From: Caulobacteraceae bacterium
Lineage (GTDB): Bacteria; Pseudomonadota; Alphaproteobacteria; Caulobacterales; Caulobacteraceae
Reading direction: 5' to 3'
Assembly (NCBI GenBank): GCA_947475415.1
Contig: CANJLH010000004.1
Span: forward strand, 248,001-312,000
Length of the DNA stretch: 64,000 bases
Both the position numbers and the translations under genes were made by a program. Numbering within the stretch: position 1 is the first letter of the stretch; each line of letters begins with the position of its first letter. The notes under the pieces are model-generated. The model saw only the letters and a program-made list of their open reading frames with translations, was not told the origin of the DNA and did not search any database. Below are positions 1 to 8,999 of this stretch, in pieces.

Positions 1-2
1 TC

Positions 3-1103
3 GTGGAGATCAATGAGGCCTGCAACCTCTCCTGCCCGGTGTGTTTCGCCGACTCCTCGGTGAAGCGCGAGGCGCACCGGCCGCTGGCCGAGGTGGCGCG
101 GATGCTGGACATATTGGTGGAGTCCGAGGGCGAGCCGGACCTGGTGCAACTTTCCGGCGGCGAGCCCACCCTGCATCCGCAGTTCTTCGAGATCCTTGAC
201 GCCGCCAAGGCCCGCCCGATCCGCCACCTGATGCTCAACACCAACGGCCTGCGGATCGCTCGGGAGGCCGGGTTCGCCGAGCGACTGGCGAGCTACATGC
301 CGGGGTTCGAGGTCTATCTGCAGTTCGACAGCCTAAAGCGCGAGGCGCTGATGAACCTGCGCGGCGCGGATCTGGTGAAGGTGCGCACCCAGGCTCTGGA
401 AGCCCTGGAGCGCAACAACATCTCCACCACCCTGGTGGTGACGCTGAAGAAAGGCGTCAATGACGATGAGGTCGCCGACATCATCCGTCACGCGCTCACC
501 TGGCGGTGCGTGCGCGGGGTGACATTCCAGCCGATCCAGGACGCAGGGCGCAATGACGGCTTCGATCCGCGCGCCCATCGCATGGTGTTGACGCAGATCC
601 GCCGGCGCATCGCCGAAGCGGGGGTGTTCGCGCTCGAGGACCTGATCCCCCTGCCCTGCAATCCCGACCAGATCTGCATCGGCTATGGCCTGCGCCAGGG
701 CGAGACGGTGACGCCGGTGACGTCGATGTTGCCCCGGGAATTGTTCGTGGCCGCGGCGCCCAACACGGTGACATTCGAAGGCTATCCTGAACTCAAGCGG
801 CAGGTGTTCGACCTGTTGTCTCTGTCCACCGCCCAAGCCGACACATCGGAGAAACTGGCCGGACTGCTCTGTTGTTTACCTGAGGCCGCGATCCCGCAGG
901 AGATCGGCTATGAGCACACCTTCCGGGTGGTGATCAGCCAGTTCCTGGACCGGTTCAATTTCGATCTGGGCGCGGTGAAGCGCTCCTGCGTGCACTTCGT
1001 GCAGCCGGACGGGCGGATCATTCCCTTCGACACTTTCAACACCTTCTATCGGCCAGGCGCCGCCGGGGCGGGCGCGCTGGCGCGGGGGCGCGGCGAGACA
1101 TGA
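3..1103 (+). CDS. Radical SAM enzyme, Tes/MJ0619-like (5' end cut by window edge)
   Basis: The visible 366 residues open at once with the radical SAM cluster motif CNLSCPVC, whose Cys at 7, 11 and 14 form a CX3CX2C site for a SAM-binding [4Fe-4S] cluster. SGGEP follows at 51-55 and NTNG at 79-82, both usual in the SPASM/MoaA-like branch. Further cysteines near 219-226, a CC pair near 290 and one near 330 could bind extra clusters. The protein looks most like the MJ0619/Tes group, which joins lipid tails into membrane-spanning lipids; that assignment is an inference from pattern only. The reading frame is open to the left edge, so the first visible GTG is probably internal and an N-terminal domain is missing. 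It overlaps the next gene by 4 bases (ATGA), so translation is probably coupled. Confidence 0.8.
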   Translation: MEINEACNLSCPVCFADSSVKREAHRPLAEVARMLDILVESEGEPDLVQLSGGEPTLHPQFFEILDAAKARPIRHLMLNTNGLRIAREAGFAERLASYMPGFEVYLQFDSLKREALMNLRGADLVKVRTQALEALERNNISTTLVVTLKKGVNDDEVADIIRHALTWRCVRGVTFQPIQDAGRNDGFDPRAHRMVLTQIRRRIAEAGVFALEDLIPLPCNPDQICIGYGLRQGETVTPVTSMLPRELFVAAAPNTVTFEGYPELKRQVFDLLSLSTAQADTSEKLAGLLCCLPEAAIPQEIGYEHTFRVVISQFLDRFNFDLGAVKRSCVHFVQPDGRIIPFDTFNTFYRPGAAGAGALARGRGET

Positions 1104-1378
1104 CGATGGAACCTGAACGTCCACTCGGAACGCTGGTGCGGCTCTGGGGGGCCCTCCTGGTGACGGTGGGGGCGATTGTGGCGGCGACCTGCGGCGGCTG
1201 TACGGCGCTGTTTGTGTTTGCGATCCTGGCGGACGCAGTCTCGCGCGGAAACACCGGCGACCTCGGAATGCTGGTGCTGTCGCTGCTTGGACTCATTCCA
1301 ACGGTGATCGGGCTGTTACTGTTCCGCGCCGGAATGGCGCGACTGCGCAGATCGTCGGAGGCCGCGTCAGATGAGTGA
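1100..1378 (+). CDS. Small two-helix membrane protein, paralog of the next gene
   Basis: A 92-residue protein of unknown function. Two hydrophobic stretches at about 13-45 and 56-79 predict two membrane helices with a polar C-terminal tail. The first helix holds the unusual string ATCGGCTAL with two Cys separated by two Gly. The next gene encodes a similar protein with TCGGCT at the same place, so the two arose by tandem duplication. The start overlaps the stop of the radical SAM gene (ATGA), placing all three in one transcript. I do not recognise a named family. Confidence 0.75.
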   Translation: MTMEPERPLGTLVRLWGALLVTVGAIVAATCGGCTALFVFAILADAVSRGNTGDLGMLVLSLLGLIPTVIGLLLFRAGMARLRRSSEAASDE

Positions 1379-1646
1379 TACGCCACCCCAGCAAGCGACC
1401 GCCGCGCAGAAATTCTTTGGCGGCCTGATGATGGCCATCGGCGCGATCGTGACCCTGACCTGCGGCGGCTGCACGATCGCACTCATCGCGACCGGAATGC
1501 CGGAGCTCCTGAAGGAAATCAGCCGCGGCCAATTCGGGATGCTGGCGAGCCTGCCCATCCTTCTGATCGGCATTGTGCCGGCATTGGTAGGCGTGCTCAT
1601 CTTCCGCGCCGGCCTCAGCCAGTTCAGGCCGCCGCGGCTGAAATAG
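1371..1646 (+). CDS. Small two-helix membrane protein, tandem paralog
   Basis: A 91-residue membrane protein of unknown function. It repeats the plan of the preceding gene: a short polar N-terminus, a helix at about 15-43 containing LTCGGCTIAL, a hydrophilic link, then a helix at about 52-80 ending in LIFRAG before a basic tail. The shared TCGGCT and LxFRAG strings and the same spacing show duplication. It overlaps the previous gene by 8 bases and closes the small operon that starts with the radical SAM enzyme. A role with that enzyme is inferred from linkage only. Confidence 0.75.
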   Translation: MSDTPPQQATAAQKFFGGLMMAIGAIVTLTCGGCTIALIATGMPELLKEISRGQFGMLASLPILLIGIVPALVGVLIFRAGLSQFRPPRLK

Positions 1647-1658
1647 CTGTGGTTGCGG

Positions 1659-2291
1659 TCAGGCCTTCACCATTCCCTCGAGCAGGCTCTGGACCAGGAC
1701 GGCCAGCAGGACGTTCGGTTCCGCCCAGTTGAAATGCGGTCGCGCGATCAGCATGGCGATCACACCATGAACCGCCATCCAGGTCGCCTGAGCCACGGCA
1801 TCCGGTTCGTCGCTGCGCAGCCGACCGGCCGCGGCGAGTTCGCGGACCAGTTCCAGATAGATGAAAAAGGCCTGGTAGCTCAGATCGGCGTTTTCCTGCG
1901 TCCACATCTCGGCGCCGACGCGGGATTCTATGTAGACGAGGCGGTAGGCGTTCGGATGCTCCAGGGCCCAGCGGATATAGAACTCACCGATCTGGACCAT
2001 TCGGACCAGGGGATCGATCGGCTGGACCGCAATGGCGGCATATCCGTCGATGACAGCGCGCAGAGACCGTTCGCAGATTTCCCGAAGGATCGCCGGCTTG
2101 TCCGGAAAGTGCAGATAAAGCGCCGTGGACGATACGCCCACTTCCTTGGCGATCCGCCGAATTGTCGCGGCGCGGTAGCCGTCGGCCACGAATATCCGCT
2201 CCGCCGATTCCAGGATTTCCGCCCGTCGAAGGTGGCCGTCGCCCTTGCGCTTGCGCGCAGACCGGCCAGCGGTCACAGCCGCTTGCGTCAC
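1659..2291 (-). CDS. TetR/AcrR family transcriptional regulator
   Basis: A 210-residue repressor of the TetR type. The N-terminal helix-turn-helix lies at about 22-70 with the typical IFVADGYRAATIRRIA and SSTALYLHFPDK strings. The helical C-terminal region for ligand binding and dimer contact is variable, as usual. A basic N-terminal tail rich in Arg and Lys precedes the HTH. The gene is divergent from the rRNA methyltransferase at 2379, with 87 bases between the starts where its operator would be expected; I found no clear long palindrome there. The ligand and targets cannot be read from the sequence. Confidence 0.88.
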   Translation of the reverse strand: MTQAAVTAGRSARKRKGDGHLRRAEILESAERIFVADGYRAATIRRIAKEVGVSSTALYLHFPDKPAILREICERSLRAVIDGYAAIAVQPIDPLVRMVQIGEFYIRWALEHPNAYRLVYIESRVGAEMWTQENADLSYQAFFIYLELVRELAAAGRLRSDEPDAVAQATWMAVHGVIAMLIARPHFNWAEPNVLLAVLVQSLLEGMVKA

Positions 2292-2378
2292 ATTGTTACC
2301 CCCTGGCGTCCCCCTCCGTAACGAGAGCTTAATTCGCCCGCTCTGGCAAGGCGCCGGAATCCCGCGTAAGTCGCCGCA

Positions 2379-3281
2379 ATGAACTCCGCCGATCCAATTG
2401 TCGCCGACGCGCCGGGCGTCATGCGTACGCTAGGTTGGGCGGACTATGAACTTCTGGACTCTGGTGACGGCCGCAAGTTGGAACGTTACGGCCCCTACCG
2501 TGTGGTGCGGCCGGAACCGCAATGCCTTTGGCGTCCGCGCCTGGATTCCGACAATTGGACCGCCGCGGACGCCATTTTCGATCCTGCGGACGAGGAGGAC
2601 GCCGGCCGTTGGCGGTTCAATCGCCGTCCTGCCGAAACGACCCCGCTCGGCTGGGGCGAAGTGCGTTTCAACGCCCGCTTCACGCCCTTCCGCCACCTGG
2701 CCTTCTTTCCGGAGCAGGCGGCGAACTGGGCCTGGCTGGACGCCCGGGTGCGGGGCGACGGGCGTCCCCTGCGGGTGCTCAACCTGTTTGGCTACACCGG
2801 GGTGGCGAGCCTGGTCTGCGCGGCCGCTGGCGCAGCGGTGACCCACGTGGACGCCTCGAAGAAGGCTGTGGGCTGGGCGCGTGAGAACGCCGCCTTGTCG
2901 GGACTGGACGACCGGCCCGTGCGCTGGATCTGCGAGGATGCGCGCAAGTACGTTCAGCGCGAAGTTCGTCGCGGATCGACCTATGACGGCATCATCCTCG
3001 ATCCGCCGAAATACGGCCGCGGTCCGGGCGGCGAGGTGTGGCGATTGTTCGAGGACCTGCCGGAAATGGCGCGTCTGTGCGCAGGCCTGCTGTCAGGCAG
3101 CGCCTCGTTCCTGATCCTCAACGCCTATGCAGCCCGGATTTCAGGGGCCGCCCTGGCCGGCCTGTTGGGTGAGAACCTGGCAGGACGCGGTGGAACCATC
3201 GACTGGGGAGAACTCTCCCTGGCGGAGTCCGCCGGCGACCGGCAGATCGGGCTGTCCTTCTATGCGAGGTGGGCGGCTTGA
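2379..3281 (+). CDS. Class I SAM-dependent RNA methyltransferase (RlmI/RlmL-C type)
   Basis: A 300-residue Rossmann-fold methyltransferase. The SAM-binding motif I is LNLFGYTGVASL (about 134-145), followed by THVDASKKAV, which binds the ribose. The catalytic-type motif IV is LDPPKYGRG, as in the enzymes that methylate 23S rRNA bases (RlmI, C-terminal half of RlmL). It lacks an N-terminal PUA domain, so the exact base is not known. The downstream SpoU-type gene starts inside its last codons, so the two RNA-modifying enzymes form an operon. Confidence 0.85.
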   Translation: MNSADPIVADAPGVMRTLGWADYELLDSGDGRKLERYGPYRVVRPEPQCLWRPRLDSDNWTAADAIFDPADEEDAGRWRFNRRPAETTPLGWGEVRFNARFTPFRHLAFFPEQAANWAWLDARVRGDGRPLRVLNLFGYTGVASLVCAAAGAAVTHVDASKKAVGWARENAALSGLDDRPVRWICEDARKYVQREVRRGSTYDGIILDPPKYGRGPGGEVWRLFEDLPEMARLCAGLLSGSASFLILNAYAARISGAALAGLLGENLAGRGGTIDWGELSLAESAGDRQIGLSFYARWAA

Positions 3282-4093
3282 GCGGGCGCGTTGTCACTTC
3301 GCTGGCCAACGCCACAGTCAAGGCGGTACGCGCACTGCACCTGAAGAAAGCCCGCGACGAAACCGGCCTGTTCGTCGCCGAAGGCCTGAAGATCGTCACC
3401 GAGGCGGTGGAACTTGGTTATGCGCCGGCGATGTTGCTTTACGGCCGCGAAGCTGCGGACCATCCCCTGTTGGCCCGGGCCGCGGCGGCCACCGAGGCGG
3501 CCAGGGGCGAAGTGCTGGAAGTCACCTCGGATATCCTGGCGAAGGTGGCGCGGCGAGATAATCCCCAGGCCGTGGTCGGCGTGTTCCGCCAACGCTTCAA
3601 GGATCTGCAGGACCTCGATCCGGCTTCTGCGAGTTGCTGGGTGGCGCTGCACAGGGTCCGCGACCCCGGAAACCTCGGCACCATCATCCGCACCCTGGAT
3701 GCGGCTGGCGGGGGCGGACTGATCCTGGTGGGCGAGTGTTGTGATCCCTATTCGGTGGAGGCCGTGCGGGCCACCATGGGCTCGATCTTCGCCGTGCCAC
3801 TGGCCCGCGCCGATGAGGCGGCGTTCGCCGCATGGCGAAAGGCCTGGCCGGGTACTGTGGTGGGCACCTTGCTGAGCGCCTCGGCGAGCCACCGCACCGC
3901 CGACTATCGGGCGCCGGTGATGATCCTGATGGGCAACGAGCAACAGGGTCTTCCCTCCCAGATGGCCGACCTCTGCGACGTCAACGTAAAGATCCCCATG
4001 CGCGGCCGCGCCGACAGCCTGAACCTCGCGGTGGCCACCGGGATCATGATCTACTCGGCCACGGAAGCTGGCGAAAAAGGAGCGCACACATGA
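3278..4093 (+). CDS. TrmH/SpoU-family RNA 2'-O-methyltransferase
   Basis: A SPOUT-class methyltransferase of about 271 residues that transfers a methyl group to ribose 2'-OH in tRNA or rRNA. An N-terminal substrate-binding part (to about 105) is followed by the knotted catalytic domain: motif 1 PGNLGTIIRTLDAAG, motif 2 ILMGNEQQGLP and motif 3 VKIPMRGRADSLNLAVA, whose Asn and Ser are typical of active TrmH enzymes. I choose the TTG at 3278 because GAGG lies 8 bases upstream and TTGA overlaps the previous stop; a GTG at 3269 lies inside that ribosome binding site. The stop overlaps the next start (ATGA). Confidence 0.86.
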   Translation: MSGRVVTSLANATVKAVRALHLKKARDETGLFVAEGLKIVTEAVELGYAPAMLLYGREAADHPLLARAAAATEAARGEVLEVTSDILAKVARRDNPQAVVGVFRQRFKDLQDLDPASASCWVALHRVRDPGNLGTIIRTLDAAGGGGLILVGECCDPYSVEAVRATMGSIFAVPLARADEAAFAAWRKAWPGTVVGTLLSASASHRTADYRAPVMILMGNEQQGLPSQMADLCDVNVKIPMRGRADSLNLAVATGIMIYSATEAGEKGAHT

Positions 4094-4476
4094 GTATCGA
4101 GGCCAACAAGGCGCTGGCGCTCAGGTTTCTGGACGACATGTCCGCGCGCGGCGCGGCGACCTTCGCCGACTTCAGCCTGATCACCGAGGATTTCGAATGG
4201 TGGGCTCAAAGCCTCGGAGTCTATGACGCGTCGGCGATGGTCAAGCGCATGGGCGAGGTGGGCAAGATCTTCGCCGGCCAGGGCAAGCGCACGATCAAGG
4301 GCGTCACCGCCGAGGGCGACCGGGTGGTGGTGGAATATACTGGCGACACCCCGCTCACCAACGGCAAGCGCTACCAGAACACCTATTTGTCACTGTTCGT
4401 GATCCGCGACGGACGAGTCGCCACCGTGCGCGAATATTGCGACACAGGGTACGCCCGCGACACGCTCAGGGCTTAG
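4090..4476 (+). CDS. NTF2-like / SnoaL-like protein
   Basis: A 128-residue protein of the cone-shaped NTF2-like superfamily. The pattern is standard: an N-terminal helix (NKALALRFLDDM), a following Trp-rich strand (DFEWWAQ), then beta strands ending in YLSLFVIRDGRVATVREYCD, the usual C-terminal signature. Such folds serve as small isomerases, hydrolases or binding proteins, so no reaction can be assigned. It starts within the stop of the SpoU methyltransferase and is translationally coupled to it. No signal peptide is present. Confidence 0.8.
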   Translation: MSIEANKALALRFLDDMSARGAATFADFSLITEDFEWWAQSLGVYDASAMVKRMGEVGKIFAGQGKRTIKGVTAEGDRVVVEYTGDTPLTNGKRYQNTYLSLFVIRDGRVATVREYCDTGYARDTLRA

Positions 4477-4840
4477 CCAACACACGATCCACCACCTCTA
4501 GGAGCGCCAACGCACGGAGCGGCTTGGGGATCGTCGCATCGGCGCCCAGGCGACCGGCGATGCTGAGCAGGTCAATGCCGCCGTCCTGTCCGGCGGTGCC
4601 AGACATGGCTATGACCTTCACTGTCGGCCATGACTGCCGGATTTCCATAATTGTTTCAATGCCTTCCTTGTTGGGCATCAAAAGATCCGTGAGCACGAGT
4701 TCGAAGGCCGCTTCGCGCAGGCGGGTCACCGCGACTTCGCCGTCCTCCGCCTCCACACAGCAATGGCCTGATGCGCTGAGCGCCTCACAGGCGATCGCCC
4801 GGCAAATGGGATCGTCATCGACCACCAGGACTCGGGCCAT
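4466..4840 (-). CDS. Single-domain response regulator
   Basis: A stand-alone receiver domain of 124 residues. From the chosen ATG at 4840 the acidic pocket is DDD at 8-10, the phosphoryl-accepting Asp is D52 (LTDLLMPNKEG), the switch Ser is S80 (AMSGT) and the conserved Lys is K106 (IPKPL), so all key residues are present. There is no output domain, so it probably works in a phosphorelay or by protein contact, as CheY-like proteins do. The frame stays open upstream to 4894, but the normal receiver start MARVLVVDDD supports 4840. It overlaps the end of the NTF2-like gene by 11 bases tail to tail. No kinase is adjacent. Confidence 0.86.
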   Translation of the reverse strand: MARVLVVDDDPICRAIACEALSASGHCCVEAEDGEVAVTRLREAAFELVLTDLLMPNKEGIETIMEIRQSWPTVKVIAMSGTAGQDGGIDLLSIAGRLGADATIPKPLRALALLEVVDRVLAKP

Positions 4841-4942
4841 GATCCGCCCAAACCTCTCCCCCGCAAGCGCAACAAACGCGCTTTCAACAATCAAACAGTA
4901 GCTCTATCCGGGCAACAGGCGCCAGCGACAAAGTCCCGCAAT

Positions 4943-7378
4943 TCAGCCTCGCGGCTTCGCCCGGGTGGTCGGTGCGGCGGTGGCGGGATCCTCGGGCCAG
5001 GGATGTTTCGGATAGCGGCCGCGCATCTCAGCTCGGACATCTTTCCAAGAACCGCGCCAGAATCCCGGCAGATCCCGGGTCATCTGCACCGGACGGTGGG
5101 CCGGAGACAGTAGCGCCAGGGTCAGCGGTTCGCCCAGGATCTCCGGATGCCGTACAAGTCCGAACAGTTCCTGCACCCGTACAGATACGCGCGGCCCGCC
5201 CTCGGCCGCATAATCAATGGGGTGACGCTGGCCGGTCGGCGCGGTCCAGTGGGTTGGCGCAGCCGTCTCCAGCCGGCGCAGAAGGTCACGGGGGATCAAG
5301 CTGCGCACGGCCGCGTCCAGGCTTTCTGGGCGAACCTGAGCGAGTGAGCGAGCGCCCGCCAGATGCGGCGCCAGCCAGTCGTCGATCGCCGCCAGTAGGC
5401 CAATGTCCGACAGGTCCGGCCAGGGCTCTCCTTCCCGATCGCGAAGGATCCCAATTCGGGTGCGCAAGCCGCTTGCGGCCTCGCTCCAGTTGAGCACGCC
5501 AAGCCCCTCCGTCCGCACCCTGGTCAGCAGCGCCTCGGTGACCAGGCACTGATCTGGATCATCGTCAATGTGTTCGCGCAGCGAAAGTCGCCCCAACCGC
5601 GTGATTGTGCGGGCCCTGATCCGCCCGCCGCCAGACTCCTCCAGGCGGGTTTCCGTTTCCAGCTGGCCCGCAAACGCTGCCGCCAGCGCAGCCTCGGATA
5701 CCGGCGCGGCCAGCAGAATCCGGTCCCGGCGTTCGCCGCCCCCCAATTCGGCGATCGCCAGCCAGGGCGAGCGCGCCAGGGCGTCGGTTGGCTCGAGATA
5801 GGCGCCGCGACCGGATGCGAGTTGGAACTCCCCCGAGGATCCGCGCGCCTTGGCGATGCGTTCTGGAAAGGCGAAGGCGAGAAGAAGACCATCCTCCTGT
5901 GCCTCCCCCTGGCCCGCCCCACCGGCAAGGCCAGCCCAGCGGTCCGCCAGGGCGCGGGCGTCGCGGGCGCGGGGCGATCGGTCGCGTTCCAGGGCCTCGA
6001 GCCGATGGCGAAGGTCGGCGTCGCGGCCGCCCAGGCCCTGTTCGCTGATCAGCACGGCGATCCGCGCGGCGCGGCGCGCCTGACCAGTGCTTGCGGCGCT
6101 CAGCACCATGTGCGCGAGACGTGGTGGAAGCGGAAAGTCGGCGAGCGCCTCGCCATGGGGCGTCAGGACACCGGCGACATCGATGGCGCCCAGCTTGTGC
6201 AGCAGCGACCCGGCCTCCGCGTAGGCTGCGGCCGGCGGAGGATCGAGGAAAGCCAGGGCGGATGGATCCCTGGCTCCCCACCGGGCCAAATCCAGCGCCA
6301 GTCCGGAAAGATCGGCGTCGCGGATTTCCGGGTTGGCGAAGGGCGCCAGAGAACGGGTCTCGGCTTCTTCCCAAAGCCGGTAGCAGACCCCTGGCTCAGT
6401 GCGGCCCGCCCTGCCCCGCCGTTGATCGGCGGCGGCGCGGCTGACGCGGACGGTGACGAGGCGGGTCAAGCCGCTGGCCGGGTCGTAGCGGGGAACTCGC
6501 GCCTGCCCGCTGTCGATCACGACACGGACGCCGGCGATGGTCAGGCTGGTCTCGGCGATCGATGTGGCCAGCACCACTTTGCGACGCCCCTGCGGGGCGG
6601 GCTCAATGGCGCGGTCCTGGTCCCTGGCGTCAAGGGCGCCATAGAGCGGAGCGATATCCACGTCCGACAGCATCACTTGCTCGCTTAACGACGCAGCAAC
6701 GCGGCGGATTTCCGCCTGCCCAGGCAGAAAGGCCAGTACGGATCCGGACTCCTCAGCCAGCGCGCGGCGGACGGCCCGCACGACGCGATCCTCAGGCCGG
6801 AGCCGCTCATCGCGGCCCAGGTAGCGGGTATCGACGGGATAACTGCGTCCAAGGCTTTCTATGACCTGGCAATCCCCCAAAAGCCGCGCCACCGCCGCGC
6901 CGTCGAGGGTGGCCGACATGACCAGGATGCGCAGATCCTCACGAACCAGTTGTTGGGCGTCGCGCGCCAGGGCGAGGCCCAGGTCCGCGTCGAGACTACG
7001 CTCATGGAATTCGTCGAATATCACCGCAGCGACGCCGGACAGCCCGGGATCGGCCAGGATCATGCGGGTGAAGACACCCTCGGTGATGACCTCAATGCGG
7101 GTGCGGGCCGACACCCGCGACTGCATCCGCACGCGATAGCCGACGATCCCGCCGACGGTATCCCCCAAGGTGTGGGCCATACGTTCGGCCGCAGCCCGGG
7201 CGGCGAGACGGCGGGGTTCCAGAACCAGAATGCGGCCGTCGCCCCGCCATTCAGCCTCAAGAAGCGCCAGCGGAACCACGGTGGTCTTACCTGCGCCGGG
7301 CGGCGCGACAAGTACGGCGCAAGGGCCGGCGGCGAGCGCCTGGCTGAGCGGTTCAAGAACCTCATGGATCGGCAGCAT
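4943..7378 (-). CDS. hrpB: ATP-dependent helicase HrpB
   Basis: A DEAH-type superfamily 2 helicase of 811 residues, the usual HrpB length. Walker A is PPGAGKT (about 26-32), the Walker B box is DEFHER (the DEFH variant is normal for HrpB), motif III is SATLD, and motif VI is QRRGRAGR. The HA2 region and the HrpB-specific C-terminal domain follow, ending in a basic tail. The family is known from sequence and its RNA substrates are unclear. It is a separate minus-strand gene; the next minus gene, a permease, ends 35 bases upstream. Confidence 0.93.
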   Translation of the reverse strand: MLPIHEVLEPLSQALAAGPCAVLVAPPGAGKTTVVPLALLEAEWRGDGRILVLEPRRLAARAAAERMAHTLGDTVGGIVGYRVRMQSRVSARTRIEVITEGVFTRMILADPGLSGVAAVIFDEFHERSLDADLGLALARDAQQLVREDLRILVMSATLDGAAVARLLGDCQVIESLGRSYPVDTRYLGRDERLRPEDRVVRAVRRALAEESGSVLAFLPGQAEIRRVAASLSEQVMLSDVDIAPLYGALDARDQDRAIEPAPQGRRKVVLATSIAETSLTIAGVRVVIDSGQARVPRYDPASGLTRLVTVRVSRAAADQRRGRAGRTEPGVCYRLWEEAETRSLAPFANPEIRDADLSGLALDLARWGARDPSALAFLDPPPAAAYAEAGSLLHKLGAIDVAGVLTPHGEALADFPLPPRLAHMVLSAASTGQARRAARIAVLISEQGLGGRDADLRHRLEALERDRSPRARDARALADRWAGLAGGAGQGEAQEDGLLLAFAFPERIAKARGSSGEFQLASGRGAYLEPTDALARSPWLAIAELGGGERRDRILLAAPVSEAALAAAFAGQLETETRLEESGGGRIRARTITRLGRLSLREHIDDDPDQCLVTEALLTRVRTEGLGVLNWSEAASGLRTRIGILRDREGEPWPDLSDIGLLAAIDDWLAPHLAGARSLAQVRPESLDAAVRSLIPRDLLRRLETAAPTHWTAPTGQRHPIDYAAEGGPRVSVRVQELFGLVRHPEILGEPLTLALLSPAHRPVQMTRDLPGFWRGSWKDVRAEMRGRYPKHPWPEDPATAAPTTRAKPRG

Positions 7379-7413
7379 GCGCCGCCGCGTCTAGCGCGCG
7401 CCTAGGGCCTGAG

Positions 7414-8886
7414 TCACTCCGCGCCGGCCAGCTTGCGCTCGTGAAAACGCGAATGATGGTAGGCGTAGCCGAAGTAGACCACCAGACCGATGCCCATCCA
7501 GATGAACAGCCGAGGCCAGGTGGCCACCGGCAGCGATGCGATCAGATAGGCGCAGCCGAGGGCGCCCACGGGCGCCACAAACCATATCGCCGGCACGCGG
7601 AAGCTGCGCGGCAATTCCGGATGTTTGTGGCGCAGGTAGAGCACGCTCAGGCAGATGAGGACGAAGGCCAGGAGCGTACCCATCGAAACAAGTTCGCCAA
7701 GAATCTTGATGGGAAACAAGCCGCCCACAAGAGCCGCCAGACCAGCCGTGGCGACTGTGCCCCAGATCGGCGTGCGGGTCTTGGGGTTCACCTGACTGAA
7801 GGCCGGGGGCAGCAGCCCATCGCGGCTCATCGCGTAGAGAATCCGCGACTGACCATAGAGCAACGAAAGGATTGTTGAGCCCAAGCCCACCGTCACCCCG
7901 ATATTAATCCACAATGTCAGCCATTTGAGGCCGGGAACGGCGGCCAAAGCCGTCGCAACGGGCGCGGGATTGTTCAGCGTCTGGTATGGGGCCAGACCGA
8001 TCAGGACGGCGGCCACGGCGATATAAAGGACCGTACAAATCGCCAGCGAAAGCAGAATGCCGATCGGCATGTTCCGCTGCGGATTCTTTGCTTCCTGCGC
8101 CGCCGTGGAGACCCCTTCGAAACCGATGTAGGCGAAGAAGATGACCGCCGCCGCTGCGGGAATTCCCAACAGTCCATACTTGCCCGGCTCACCGCCGCTT
8201 GCCGGCACCCGGTCCGGAATGAAGGGCGTCAGGTTATCCGGGTTGACGTACCAGACCCCGAACCCGATCACCGCCAATACGATCACCACCTTCAGGCTGA
8301 CGATCACATTGTTGGCCACCTTGCTGTGGCCGATGCCGGCGACCAGGAATCCAGCCATCAACAGAATGATGAAAACCGCCGGCAGGTTCAGGATCGCACC
8401 AGTCTGAATCAGTTCAGAGCCGGTGAAATCGTAGGGCGCGTTGGTCCACAATTGCGGCATCTGAATTCCAAACGAATTCATCAATCTAGAGAAATAGCCG
8501 GACCAGCCGGCCGAAACAGTTGCGGCGGCGATTCCGTATTCCAGGATTAGGTCCCAGGCGATCAGCCAGGCGAAAAACTCGCCCATGGTGGCGTAGGTGT
8601 AGGTGTAAGCGGAGCCCGACACGGGGATCATAGAGGCGAGTTCGGCGTAGCAGAGCGCGGCGAAGGCGCAGATGACGCCCGCCAGGACAAAGGATAGGAT
8701 GATCGCCGGTCCCGCGTTAACGGCCGCCTGCTGACCCGTCAGCACGAAGATGCCCGCCCCGATAATCCCGCCGATTCCAAGCAACGTCAGCGACGGCCAG
8801 CCAAGTCCCCGACGAAGAGTATGATCTCCCTCTTCGTTCGCCTGTGCGATCAGAACCGAGATCGGTTTCTTGGTTAGCAGTTTCAT
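7414..8886 (-). CDS. APC-family amino acid permease
   Basis: A 490-residue inner-membrane transporter with about 12 to 13 hydrophobic helices. The start of the first helix has the family string GIGGIIGAGIFVLTG, the substrate-binding loop of APC transporters, followed by ISFVLAG-like text. FEGVSTAAQEAKNPQRNMP in the middle is typical of the cationic amino acid transporter (YfnA/CAT) branch, so import of amino acids with protons is likely. The cytoplasmic N-terminus is short. It lies upstream of hrpB on the same strand, but the two functions are unrelated. Confidence 0.9.
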   Translation of the reverse strand: MKLLTKKPISVLIAQANEEGDHTLRRGLGWPSLTLLGIGGIIGAGIFVLTGQQAAVNAGPAIILSFVLAGVICAFAALCYAELASMIPVSGSAYTYTYATMGEFFAWLIAWDLILEYGIAAATVSAGWSGYFSRLMNSFGIQMPQLWTNAPYDFTGSELIQTGAILNLPAVFIILLMAGFLVAGIGHSKVANNVIVSLKVVIVLAVIGFGVWYVNPDNLTPFIPDRVPASGGEPGKYGLLGIPAAAAVIFFAYIGFEGVSTAAQEAKNPQRNMPIGILLSLAICTVLYIAVAAVLIGLAPYQTLNNPAPVATALAAVPGLKWLTLWINIGVTVGLGSTILSLLYGQSRILYAMSRDGLLPPAFSQVNPKTRTPIWGTVATAGLAALVGGLFPIKILGELVSMGTLLAFVLICLSVLYLRHKHPELPRSFRVPAIWFVAPVGALGCAYLIASLPVATWPRLFIWMGIGLVVYFGYAYHHSRFHERKLAGAE

Positions 8887-8999
8887 GGCCTGGCGTTCCC
8901 CCGCAGGTGGGATAGCATCATCCCGACTCCGGCAAGATTAGGCATGCTCCGCGGCCGGCGGCAACGGCTGGGCGAGCAGGCCTTTAATAATCCGTCGGA

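Noticed and set aside
8903..8925. GGGAT-AGCATC-ATCCC inverted repeat before the permease gene
   Set aside because: The stem has only five pairs and no other support as a terminator or operator.
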